From CAYMTN01 sp964393335 (GTDB lineage Bacteria > Chloroflexota > Anaerolineae > Aggregatilineales > Aggregatilineaceae), in contig CAYMTN010000147.1 in the NCBI GenBank assembly GCA_964393335.1, forward strand, positions 1 through 14,035: a stretch of DNA of 14,035 bases. Direction: 5' to 3'. The notes beneath the pieces were generated by a model. It ran no database searches. It was given only the letters and a program-made list of their open reading frames with translations, and was not told the DNA's origin. Positions 6,650-13,207 of this stretch are shown piece by piece. Numbering within the stretch: the first letter of the stretch is position 1; every line of letters starts with the position of its first letter. The translations under genes and the position numbers were made by a program.

Positions 6650-7753
6650 GTGAGTGCCGTACCTGCGTCCGCGTGTCCCTCGCTAGAAGTCGTCTACCAG
6701 ACCTCACCGGGCCGCCTGAACGAAGATGCCTGGTTGGCGATGCAAAGCGGGCCATTCGGGGACACGATCATCATCGCCGCCATCGACGGCGCGACCACGC
6801 GCCTGACTCCCCCGCCCTTGCAGCGCTACCTGGATTCGCTGCCCGTCACGCTCACCCCGGCAGCCTACGCCGCCCGCCTGACCCGCGACTCGCTCGCACG
6901 CCAGATCGGCAGCGGGATGCCCGCCGACCTGCGCACGCTGCTGTTGGAAGCAAACGCCGACCTGGGCCGCGACCTGATCCGGCTGTTCGGCGCGTTGGCG
7001 CTGGAATGTATGGGGTTTCCCGACGAAATCACCGGGACGCTGGCGCACGACCCGCGCCTGGTTCGCCTGGGGCTGCCTGCCAGCGTGATCACGCTGGTCG
7101 AAGTGGACCCCGCCGCGCAAACGCTGCGGTTTGCCCATGCGGGTGACACGTCGCTGTTGGTAACGTACCGCGACGGGCGCGTGAGCGTCCCGACCCAGCC
7201 GGAAACTGCCCCGTTCGACAACGCGCTCAAACACCTGGCGCTCTCACTGCGCGAACACTACCCCGATCTGCCGTTCCGCGAACTGGGCCAGCAGGCCGAA
7301 CTGGGCCGTGAAAATCTGCATGCCGCGCTGTACCATAACTACGTGGACGAGCACGGGCTGCCGCAGCCCAGCCGGGGCATCGGCGTGATCGACGGCCTGC
7401 CGGAACTGCGTTATTTCATCCGGACCGGCAGCCTGTCGCTGGACGATGTCGCGTTTGTGTGCGTGATGACCGACGGGCTGGAATGGTCCGCCAGCGCCGA
7501 CGAGGTTTTCGCGGACAATCCCGGCGACGCTGCCGCGTTGATGCACGAACGGCACGCGCACATGGCCGCCCTGATCGGCGGTCTGGGGCTGGCCGGATAC
7601 CTGGACGAAGTCCGCCGCGCCGAGGTTGGCGACCCGGACCACGAACGCTACCCGCGCATGAAAACACACGACGACGCAGCGGGCGTGTTGGTCCGTTTCG
7701 AGTCGCCGCGTGACACGTCCCGCCGCGATCCCGACGAATACGCGCCGGAATAG
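6650..7753 (+). CDS. PPM-family (PP2C-type) protein phosphatase
   Basis: A 367-residue protein from GTG 6650. The metal-ligand motifs of the PPM family appear in order: RLNEDAW with D26, AAIDGATT with D46-G47, FAHAGDTSLL (162-170, the GDS-like motif), VMTDGL with D275-G276, and THDDAAGVLVRF with D341/D342. It should therefore be a Mn/Mg-dependent Ser/Thr phosphatase, cytoplasmic, with no membrane segment. Two features are odd. The usual DGHGG is replaced by DGATT. Residues 184-255, between the GDS-like and TDG motifs, hold a long insert not assignable to a known domain. The receptor-like kinase is divergent about 0.4 kb away, which suggests opposing roles. There is no room for an ordinary promoter between the tRNA terminator and the start codon, so expression may depend on read-through from the tRNA promoter. 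The C-terminal 15 residues are charged and disordered-looking. Confidence 0.85.
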   Translation: MSAVPASACPSLEVVYQTSPGRLNEDAWLAMQSGPFGDTIIIAAIDGATTRLTPPPLQRYLDSLPVTLTPAAYAARLTRDSLARQIGSGMPADLRTLLLEANADLGRDLIRLFGALALECMGFPDEITGTLAHDPRLVRLGLPASVITLVEVDPAAQTLRFAHAGDTSLLVTYRDGRVSVPTQPETAPFDNALKHLALSLREHYPDLPFRELGQQAELGRENLHAALYHNYVDEHGLPQPSRGIGVIDGLPELRYFIRTGSLSLDDVAFVCVMTDGLEWSASADEVFADNPGDAAALMHERHAHMAALIGGLGLAGYLDEVRRAEVGDPDHERYPRMKTHDDAAGVLVRFESPRDTSRRDPDEYAPE

Positions 7754-7763
7754 CACGTATTAC

Positions 7764-7781
7764 ACGGGCGCGCCCCGTTTT
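7764..7781 (+). terminator. Probable terminator of the phosphatase gene
   Basis: ACGGG (7764-7768) pairs with CCCGT (7774-7778) around CGCGC, followed by TTTT then GTGTG. It starts 11 bases after the phosphatase stop. The stem is short but GC-rich, and the T-run is modest. Confidence 0.5.
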
Positions 7782-7794
7782 GTGTGCTTGCGGC

Positions 7795-7882
7795 CTATCC
7801 GTAAATCGCTCTCGTAGGGGCGCTGCTTGCCGTTGCTCTCGTAGGGGCGCTGCTTGCCGCGCCCAGCATAATCTACGGATAG
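7795..7882. repeat. 88-bp element: two 25-bp direct repeats framed by an inverted repeat
   Basis: Two identical 25-bp copies lie at 7808-7832 and 7835-7859 (start GCTCTCGTAG, end CTGCTTGCCG), offset by 27 bases. They are framed by CTATCCGTA (7795-7803) and its perfect inverse TACGGATAG (7874-7882). The frame extends to 12 bp with one mismatch. The second copy also starts a hairpin, GGGCGC (7845-7850) with GCGCCC (7859-7864). The whole sits between the convergent phosphatase and NIF3 genes and has no reading frame of its own. It may be a small non-autonomous repeat element. Confidence 0.8.
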
Positions 7883-7886
7883 CTGC

Positions 7887-8675
7887 TTATTCGAAGCGGA
7901 ACGGATCGCCGGTCGGGACGTGGGTCACCGCTACGCCGGGAATCCGCTCCCGCAGCCATTCGACCAGGTAGGCCATGCCGGGTTCTTCGCTCAGCGCGTG
8001 GCCGACGATCACCAGCGCCTTGTCCTGGTCATGAAACACGGCGTCCCGCACGTACTCGCACGTTTCCCACTCGTTGATCTCGCCGGTCAGCAGCACGTCC
8101 ACGCCGCCGCCCAACGCGCCGATCTGCCACTGGCCGCCCGGCGATCCGACCAGCAGCCCGACCGTGTGGCACGTCATCTCCGGCGGGCCGACGACACGCG
8201 CCGTGTGAACGCCCAGCCCGGTTTTGATGTGCGTCACCAGATCGCGCAGGGCCACCGGCGGAATACGCACGGCATAGGGTGTTTCTGCGTTCCGGTAGGC
8301 TTCCCAGCCTAACGCGCGCAGCACCCCGGTGATGATGCCATCTGGCTGGTGGCTGTGCCACGTGTCGTGAAAACGCCAGATCACCAGCTCGTGATCGGTG
8401 ATCAGCTTGCGCTTGGCCTGGTAAACCGGGTCGTCCTGCAGCCAGCCGGTTTCGTCCAGGTGATTGTAAAAGGTCGGTTCGTGCGTGATCACGAAATTCG
8501 CGCCCAGGTCGATGGCACGCTGCAAGACGTCGCAGTTTGCCAGAAACGTCGTCACGATGCCGGTCACCGCCTGCGGCGGGTCGCCGCATTTGACCGTATC
8601 AACCGTATCGGCAAACGGCGCACCGGGAACCGCCTGAAGAATCGTGTCGATTACACTTTGAATCGTGAGGGACAT
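7887..8675 (-). CDS. NIF3-family dinuclear metal-centre protein
   Basis: A 262-residue protein of the NIF3/YbgI family (usually about 250 residues, hexameric, binding two metal ions; function unsettled). Candidate metal ligands seen are H65-E66 (VITHEPTFYNH), H103-D104 (RFHDTWHSHQPD), and H226 with E230 (VGHALSEEPG). In the common family form the first pair is His-His; here the second residue is Glu. The second half begins with a GLLVGSPGGQW glycine turn, and DVLLTGEINEWE resembles the family's late TGE motif. The frame stays open upstream to 8801. The ATG at 8675 fits the family's N-terminus (MSLTIQSVIDTIL); an ATG at 8684 is an alternative. It lies 163 bp after the mutase stop with its own -10 box and palindrome, and converges with the phosphatase gene. 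Confidence 0.85.
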   Translation of the reverse strand: MSLTIQSVIDTILQAVPGAPFADTVDTVKCGDPPQAVTGIVTTFLANCDVLQRAIDLGANFVITHEPTFYNHLDETGWLQDDPVYQAKRKLITDHELVIWRFHDTWHSHQPDGIITGVLRALGWEAYRNAETPYAVRIPPVALRDLVTHIKTGLGVHTARVVGPPEMTCHTVGLLVGSPGGQWQIGALGGGVDVLLTGEINEWETCEYVRDAVFHDQDKALVIVGHALSEEPGMAYLVEWLRERIPGVAVTHVPTGDPFRFE

Positions 8676-8721
8676 AATCAGCATCCAGCCTTTCTCAGCG
8701 CCGCAAAGCGGCCACGCATTC

Positions 8722-8741
8722 AATGGAACGCGTGTTCCATT
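8722..8741. promoter_or_regulatory. Perfect 8+4+8 palindrome, LexA/DinR-like operator
   Basis: AATGGAACGCGTGTTCCATT has perfect 8-base arms around GCGT. Its core matches the Bacillus subtilis LexA (DinR) consensus CGAACRNRYGTTYC at 13 of 14 positions. It overlaps the -10 box of the NIF3 gene and covers the expected transcription start, the usual place for a repressor. The identity of the binding protein is inferred. Confidence 0.6.
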
Positions 8742-8744
8742 ATA
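8739..8744 (-). promoter_or_regulatory. -10 box of the NIF3-like gene
   Basis: The minus strand reads TATAAT, 63 bases upstream of the ATG at 8675. No recognisable -35 lies at 16-18 bp; a TTGACG at 8772-8777 is too far away (27 bp). The promoter may need an activator or be of low strength. Confidence 0.5.
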
Positions 8745-8776
8745 CAGCGAATCGGAGGAATCGGGGCCGCACGTCA

Positions 8777-8809
8777 AACGCCCGATCCTGCGGGGCAGCA
8801 CCGGGCGTT
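8777..8809 (-). terminator. Probable terminator after the sugar mutase gene
   Basis: AACGCCCG (8777-8784) and CGGGCGTT (8802-8809) pair perfectly, with an inner stem CTGC/GCAG (8788-8791, 8795-8798). The hairpin starts 30 bases after the mutase stop on the minus strand. Only TTT follows, so it may be a weak or assisted terminator. Confidence 0.45.
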
Positions 8810-8838
8810 AGCATGTAACATAAGAAATGGCCGGGGCG

Positions 8839-10206
8839 TCAAAAATCCTCAACCGCCGGATACGCCCGGACCAGCGCATCCCTGACGATCTGCTTGTAGG
8901 CGAGCGCGTCGGCTTCGGTTTGACCCTCAAAACGCAGCGACAGCACCGGCTCGGTATTCGACTGGCGCAGCAGGCCCCAGCCGCGTTCAAACGTGATGCG
9001 GATGCCGTCCACGTCGTTGATCGGGTAATCGGCCTTGAGCGCCGCGTGCACCGCCGCGATCACCGTCGATTTTTGATCGTCCGGGCAGAACGGGCGATAT
9101 TCCGGCGTGGCGTACAGCGTGGGCACCGTCGCCATCAGCGCCGACAGCGGCTGATCCTGCGCGGCGACGATCTGCACGATCCGCCCGGCGATGAATACGC
9201 CGTCGTCAAACCCGTAATACCCATCCGCCAGGAAGATATGGCCGCTCATTTCGCCGCCCAGCAACGCGCCGACCTCGGCCATTTTCGCCTTGATCAGCGA
9301 GTGCCCGCTGATCCAGATCAGCGGCTCGCCGCCCGCCCGCCGCACTTCGTCGAACAACACCTGCGTGCTGAGCACGTCCGCGACGACCACCGCGCCGGGG
9401 TTGCGGCTGAGCACATCCCGCGCCAGCAGCACCAGCACGCGGTCCGCACCGACCGGCTGCCCCTGGTCATCCACCACGCCGACACGGTCGGAATCGCCGT
9501 CGAAGGCGAGGCCCAGGTCGGCCCGACGGTCGCGCACCACTGCCGCCAGATCGCGCAGATTGTCGGGATTCTGCGGGTCCGGCTGGTGATTCGGGTACGT
9601 GCCGTCCGGCTTGCAGTACAGGCAGATCACCTGATGGCCGAGCGCCTCAAGCAGCGGGACCGCGTAAATGCCGCCCATGCCGTTCCCGCCATCGACCACG
9701 ATCCGCAGCGCGCGCCGGTGATCGAGCTTGCTCTCGGCCATCGCCAGGTAGCGCTCGTGCGCGCCGTCATCAGCCGTGACGCGGCCCTCACCCGCCGCCA
9801 GGTCGCCCGTTTCGATCATCTGGCGCAGCGTCTGAATCTGGTCGCCGTACAGGTTGCGTTTGCCGATGGACAACTTGAACCCGTTCATCTCCGGTTTAAG
9901 GTGGCTGCCGGTGATCATCAACCCGCCAATGTCACCCGCTTCGACCGCGCACCAGTACACGACCGGCGTCATCGCCATCCCGATATCGGTCACCGCGCAC
10001 CCGGCGCGGACCAGTCCCGCGATGGCGGCGTCGGCCAACCCGCGCGAACTGACGCGGTTGTCGAACCCGACGACGACCTCGCGCACGTTCTGGCGCAGCA
10101 GGTACGTGCCAAATGCCTGCCCAACCTGACCGGCGACCTCGTCCGTGATGGAATCGCCAACTTTGCCGCGAATGTCGTAGCGCTTAAAAATGCCCGGCTG
10201 AATCAC
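8839..10206 (-). CDS. Phosphomannomutase/phosphoglucomutase family protein
   Basis: A 455-residue alpha-D-phosphohexomutase, which interconverts hexose 6-phosphate and 1-phosphate. All four domains are visible. The opening is IFKRYDIRGKVGD. The phosphoserine loop is MITGSHLKPEMNGFK with S101. The metal loop is DGDSDR (236-241). The sugar-selecting loop is GEMSGH (318-323). The C-terminal phosphate-binding site is RQSNTEPVLSLR. The length is typical of the bacterial AlgC/ManB group. The serine loop is unusual: the common SHNP is SHLK here, with Ser and His kept. Start: GTG at 10206, giving the family N-terminus, with purine-rich GGAAGGG nine bases upstream. It lies 15 bp after the stop of the NDP-sugar pyrophosphorylase. 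The pair would make a hexose 1-phosphate and activate it. Mannose, glucose and glucosamine cannot be distinguished from sequence. Confidence 0.92.
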   Translation of the reverse strand: MIQPGIFKRYDIRGKVGDSITDEVAGQVGQAFGTYLLRQNVREVVVGFDNRVSSRGLADAAIAGLVRAGCAVTDIGMAMTPVVYWCAVEAGDIGGLMITGSHLKPEMNGFKLSIGKRNLYGDQIQTLRQMIETGDLAAGEGRVTADDGAHERYLAMAESKLDHRRALRIVVDGGNGMGGIYAVPLLEALGHQVICLYCKPDGTYPNHQPDPQNPDNLRDLAAVVRDRRADLGLAFDGDSDRVGVVDDQGQPVGADRVLVLLARDVLSRNPGAVVVADVLSTQVLFDEVRRAGGEPLIWISGHSLIKAKMAEVGALLGGEMSGHIFLADGYYGFDDGVFIAGRIVQIVAAQDQPLSALMATVPTLYATPEYRPFCPDDQKSTVIAAVHAALKADYPINDVDGIRITFERGWGLLRQSNTEPVLSLRFEGQTEADALAYKQIVRDALVRAYPAVEDF

Positions 10207-10221
10207 AGCGCCCTGCCCTTC

Positions 10222-11520
10222 CTACTCCTCGTCCGAAGACGTCATGCCCAGCACCTGCTCGACCCACACGCGTTTACCGTCCGGCACGTCGCGGCGGACG
10301 ACCGTCGTCGGGCCGATCTCGCTGGCGCGCCCGATCTTCACACCCGGCATCGTCATCACGTTGACGCCGACGAATGCGTTTTTCCCGGCGATCAAGCCGA
10401 GTTTGTCGCGCCCGGTGTTGATACGCTCGCCCTTCACCGCGCTCCAGACCGGCCCCTGGTCGATGCGCAGGTTGGCGGTGGTGCACGTCGCGGAAAAATT
10501 CACGTCCTCGTCCAGAATCGAGTCAAGCACCTGGCAGGCGTGGGTGTGAGACCGGTCGCCCATGTAACTGCGGGCGACCTCCGTCGCAAAACCGACGACG
10601 GCGTTCGCGCAGATCATCGACTCGCGCACGAGCGCGCCGTTGCCGACAATCGCGCCCGCGCCGATATAAGCCGGGCCGACGACCGTCGCGCCGTGAAACA
10701 GCCGCGCCCCGGCCTCGATCACCACGCTGCCCTTGATCAACACGCCTTCTTCGATCACGGCGTCCGGCGAAATCCGCTGCCCTTCCAGGCGGCTGAGCAT
10801 CACGTTCATCACGTCCAGCACGTGCCAGGGAAACTTGATGGCCTGCCATGCGCCCTCGTAGGGCACCACCTGGAACACGTGCGAGCGCATCATGCGGGCC
10901 ATCGCCCGCTCGTAATGATCGTCGGTCATCACGGCGCTGGCGTATTCCTCGCGGATGTGCTTCAACAGCAGGGCCGCATCGGTGTGGATGTGCGCCACGA
11001 TGCTCACCAGGTCGCTGGGTTCGTTGCCCGCGCCCGGTTTTTCGATGACGTTGGTAATGCGCCCGCTCGGCTCGACTTCCAGGTACCCGCCGGGGAAGTA
11101 GGCCGGCACGCGGTACCCGGCCAGGTACGCGATCGCGTTGGCCGACTGGTACTCGGTCAGCATGCGCTGGTGCAGCACCATATCCGTCAGATCATGCACC
11201 TGCGTGACGTAGATCGCCTGGTTGCCGTGCCGCTCCAGGTAGCCCTCCAATTGCAGCAGCGCGTCGCCCATCCCGCGCGGCTCGCGCTGGACCACGACTT
11301 CCGCATGGATATTCGGCAGCGTCGCCACCAGCGAGCGGATGACTCCTTCGTTTTCCGGATTTGCGACAATCACCGCCTGGTTCAGGCCCAAACCCGCGTA
11401 GTTTTCCAACTGGAAACTGAGCAGGGGTCGCCCCATGAACTTGATCAGGGATTTTTCTTCGAGCGGCCACAGGCGCGAGCTTGCCCCCCCGGCCAAAATG
11501 ACAAGTAACGGTGATCTCAC
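10222..11520 (-). CDS. GlmU-like NDP-sugar pyrophosphorylase with left-handed beta-helix
   Basis: A 432-residue two-part protein. The N-terminal nucleotidyltransferase has the loop LAGGASSRLWPL (9-20) with K23 and K27, a Q-x-H-D motif at 107-110 where many relatives have G-D, and EKP at 160-162. The domain ends with W225-QAIKFPWHVLDVMN, like the archaeal-type enzymes. Residues about 251-420 are hexapeptide repeats (VIEEGVLIKGSVVIEAGARL and on) forming a left-handed beta-helix. That part could carry acyltransferase activity as in GlmU or serve only for assembly. It should join a hexose 1-phosphate to an NTP. The mutase directly downstream would supply the substrate. Start: GTG at 11520 with GGAGG six bases upstream. 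The exact nucleotide and sugar are not readable from the sequence. Confidence 0.88.
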   Translation of the reverse strand: MRSPLLVILAGGASSRLWPLEEKSLIKFMGRPLLSFQLENYAGLGLNQAVIVANPENEGVIRSLVATLPNIHAEVVVQREPRGMGDALLQLEGYLERHGNQAIYVTQVHDLTDMVLHQRMLTEYQSANAIAYLAGYRVPAYFPGGYLEVEPSGRITNVIEKPGAGNEPSDLVSIVAHIHTDAALLLKHIREEYASAVMTDDHYERAMARMMRSHVFQVVPYEGAWQAIKFPWHVLDVMNVMLSRLEGQRISPDAVIEEGVLIKGSVVIEAGARLFHGATVVGPAYIGAGAIVGNGALVRESMICANAVVGFATEVARSYMGDRSHTHACQVLDSILDEDVNFSATCTTANLRIDQGPVWSAVKGERINTGRDKLGLIAGKNAFVGVNVMTMPGVKIGRASEIGPTTVVRRDVPDGKRVWVEQVLGMTSSDEE

Positions 11521-11559
11521 GTTTCGCCTCCATCATTGGCTAGTTTTAAACGGCCCGCT

Positions 11560-11565
11560 ATTGTA
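11560..11565 (-). promoter_or_regulatory. Candidate -10 box of the nucleotide-sugar operon
   Basis: The minus strand reads TACAAT (5 of 6), 40 bases upstream of the pyrophosphorylase GTG. The region at -35 (TTCGAC, 18 bp away) is a poor match. Support is weak. Confidence 0.3.
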
Positions 11566-11644
11566 ATGTGCCTCGTGCCACGCGTCGAATTTCACGGCAG
11601 CACAGGTAGGGTTGACTCATGCTAACAACGTCTCAATTTTTCTC

Positions 11645-11707
11645 ACCACAGAGGAACGGAGCACCCAGAGAGTTGCTTTTTCTCTGCGGCCCTGTGCTCT
11701 CTGTAGT
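11645..11707. repeat. 63-bp imperfect palindrome of the CACAGAG type
   Basis: ACCACAGAG (11645-11653) pairs with CTCTGTAGT (11699-11707) at 8 of 9 positions, and CAGAGA (11666-11671) pairs perfectly with TCTCTG (11681-11686) around a GTTGCTTTT loop. GAGCAC (11659-11664) and GTGCTC (11694-11699) offer a further pairing. It lies 42 bases after the rhomboid stop and upstream of the pyrophosphorylase. It looks like the purine-rich CACAGAGAGCACAGAG repeats found between genes in some bacteria. It is not followed by a T-run on either strand. Confidence 0.6.
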
Positions 11708-11748
11708 TAGATCATCGTCTGGATGATTCGACTCCAGCGGCACAGGCT

Positions 11749-12453
11749 CTACCGGGAGTCGTCGCGGTCGCGCCACAGCGCCAGCTCAGCCTCGCTGCGC
11801 GGGGGTTCGCGCCGGATCGCACCCAGGATGCCGCCCGCGATGATCCCCGTCGCAAACCCGCCGACATGCGCCCACACGGCCACGCCGCTACTTTGCGCCG
11901 TCTGCACGCCGAGCGTCGCCACGCCGGTCAAAAACTGCGTCAGAAACCAGATGCCCAAAAAGATGAACGCGGGGACCTGCATCACGCCAAAGAAGAAGAT
12001 CAGCACGCGCACCCGGTTGCGCGGGTAGAGCAGCGTATACGCGCCCATCACGCCGGAGATCGCGCCGCTGGCCCCCACCGTCGGCACGACCGAGTGCGGA
12101 TCGGCTAGAATATGCGCGCCGGATGCCGCCAGCCCGCAGCCCAGGTAAAACAACAAAAACAACACCGGGCCGAAACGCTGCTCGATGTTGTCGGAAAAAA
12201 TCCACAAAAACAGCATGTTCCCGGCGATGTGAGCGAACCCGCCATGCACGAACATCGACGTGAGCAGCGTGTAAAAATCCTGGTGCGCTTCGATCCGCGC
12301 CGGGATCACGCCATACGTGAGGATGAACGAGTTGAGCTGTTCGAGCGACAGTGTGTTCTGGTAGAGGAAGACCAGCACGTTGATGACCACCAGCGTAATG
12401 GTCACCACCGGCAGCCCGCGCCTGCCGCGATTCTCATCGCCAATTGGAATCAT
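11749..12453 (-). CDS. Rhomboid-family intramembrane serine protease
   Basis: A 234-residue membrane protein, cleaving substrates within or near their membrane segments. It has the family marks: MFVHGGFAHIAGNMLFLWIF (67-86, the H-x-x-x-N motif with N79), the catalytic GASGAISG (127-134) with S129, and AHVGGFATG (195-203) with H196, completing the Ser-His dyad. About six hydrophobic segments are seen, and the long loop after the first (residues 32-60) fits the L1 loop. The ATG at 12453 gives MIPIGDENRGRRGLPVVT, a common opening for the family. GGAGG is ten bases upstream. The frame stays open to 12504, but that part overlaps the upstream terminator. It lies downstream of the response regulator on the same strand. 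Substrates are not apparent. Confidence 0.92.
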   Translation of the reverse strand: MIPIGDENRGRRGLPVVTITLVVINVLVFLYQNTLSLEQLNSFILTYGVIPARIEAHQDFYTLLTSMFVHGGFAHIAGNMLFLWIFSDNIEQRFGPVLFLLFYLGCGLAASGAHILADPHSVVPTVGASGAISGVMGAYTLLYPRNRVRVLIFFFGVMQVPAFIFLGIWFLTQFLTGVATLGVQTAQSSGVAVWAHVGGFATGIIAGGILGAIRREPPRSEAELALWRDRDDSR

Positions 12454-12478
12454 CGCCGTTTCGCCTCCGCCCGCGATC

Positions 12479-12519
12479 AAAACAAAACGCGCCCGCAGAA
12501 TCACACGTCAGCAGGCGCG
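12479..12519 (-). terminator. Rho-independent terminator of the response-regulator gene
   Basis: On the minus strand a 9-bp stem with one G-T pair (plus-strand 12488-12496 and 12511-12519) with a 14-base loop is followed by TTTTGTTTT (12479-12487). It lies 40 bases after the receiver stop and ends 26 bases before the rhomboid ATG. Confidence 0.88.
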
Positions 12520-12559
12520 CCCGATGATGGCATAACTCAACTGGTTCTGAACCTAAGCG

Positions 12560-12943
12560 CTACTCTTCTGAAACGGGGTCCAAATCAAGCATGCGGCGCA
12601 CTTTGGCAACAAGATCATGGTGCAAGATCGGTTTGGGCAGATAATCGCTGGCCCCGGCATCCATACCGCTCATCACGCTTTTGGCATCGCCGCGCGCAGA
12701 CAAGATCAGAATCGGCAGTTCCACCGTATCGGGGCGCTCACGCAGCACCCGGCACAACTCAATCCCATCCATACCGGGCATCATCACGTCCAAAATGATC
12801 AGGTCCGGCGTTTCCATTTCCAACACCGACAGCGCTTGATCGGCATCTTTCGCCTTGAGGACCTCAAACCCGCCCCGTTCCAGCATGATTCCGATGAGCG
12901 TCAGTGCGCCTATTTCGTCATCAACCACAAGAATCCGCTTCAT
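12560..12943 (-). CDS. Stand-alone response-regulator receiver protein
   Basis: A 127-residue single receiver domain (CheY-like). The acidic pair is D8-D9, the phosphate acceptor D52 (LILDVMMPGMDG), with S82 in the switch position and K104 (YLPKPI). There is no output domain, so it acts through protein contacts or passes phosphate on. The frame extends to 12985, with in-frame ATGs at 12985 and 12958. The ATG at 12943 gives the normal MKRILVVDDE opening, and GGAG lies nine bases upstream. No histidine kinase is in the window, so its partner is unknown; the Ser/Thr kinase 6 kb away is not an obvious match. A strong terminator follows the gene. Confidence 0.93.
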   Translation of the reverse strand: MKRILVVDDEIGALTLIGIMLERGGFEVLKAKDADQALSVLEMETPDLIILDVMMPGMDGIELCRVLRERPDTVELPILILSARGDAKSVMSGMDAGASDYLPKPILHHDLVAKVRRMLDLDPVSEE

Positions 12944-13002
12944 ACCCGGCTTCTCCATTTTGTTGTTACCAGGCAGCACCACCATAGAGCTACCTGTGTT
13001 CT

Positions 13003-13030
13003 AGTTTAGCATTAAAAGCTCGCAATGCAA
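13003..13030 (-). promoter_or_regulatory. Candidate extended -10 promoter of the receiver gene
   Basis: TGCTAAACT (minus strand, TAAACT at 13003-13008) is an extended -10 form, with TTGCAT (13025-13030) 16 bp upstream. The predicted leader is about 55 bases. Each hexamer is only a 3-4 of 6 match. Confidence 0.35.
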
Positions 13031-13102
13031 CAGGTCACGTCTCGCGCCAGGGTGTTCGACTCGAAACCGGCGGCGGTGCCCCGGCACCCCCACATAAGGC
13101 AA

Positions 13103-13132
13103 TTTATACAATGCTTTCGCTCACCGCGCCAA
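13103..13132 (-). promoter_or_regulatory. Second candidate promoter toward the receiver gene
   Basis: TTGGCG (13127-13132) and TATAAA (13103-13108) on the minus strand are 18 bp apart (4 of 6 and 5 of 6 matches). The leader to the receiver ATG would be about 150 bases and contains a GC hairpin (GGTGCC-CC-GGCACC, 13075-13088). Confidence 0.4.
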
Positions 13133-13151
13133 TCGCGCGCCCGCGTCGCCC

Positions 13152-13179
13152 TTGCATTTGCCCGGCCACCCCCTATAAT
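13152..13179 (+). promoter_or_regulatory. Promoter of the tRNA methyltransferase gene
   Basis: TTGCAT (13152-13157) and a perfect TATAAT (13174-13179) are 16 bp apart. The expected start near 13186 leaves a leader of about 28 bases with a good ribosome site. Confidence 0.6.
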
Positions 13180-13201
13180 ATCCGCCCGAACCGGCGACCA
13201 G

Positions 13202-13207
13202 AAGGAG
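13202..13207 (+). promoter_or_regulatory. Ribosome binding site deciding the trmI start
   Basis: AAGGAG lies six bases before GTG at 13214 and supports that codon as the start. Confidence 0.8.

Noticed and set aside
7835..7864. Direct repeats at 7808-7859 as a CRISPR array
   Set aside because: Only two units with a 2-base gap, no spacers and no cas genes.
8772..8777. TTGACG as the -35 box of the NIF3 promoter
   Set aside because: It is 27 bp from the TATAAT at 8739-8744, far outside the 16-18 bp range.
8827..11508. 893-codon open frame on the plus strand opposite the mutase and pyrophosphorylase genes
   Set aside because: Both antisense genes have clear motifs and ribosome sites. The plus-strand product is His/Arg/Asp-rich with no recognisable domain, typical of a GC-rich shadow.
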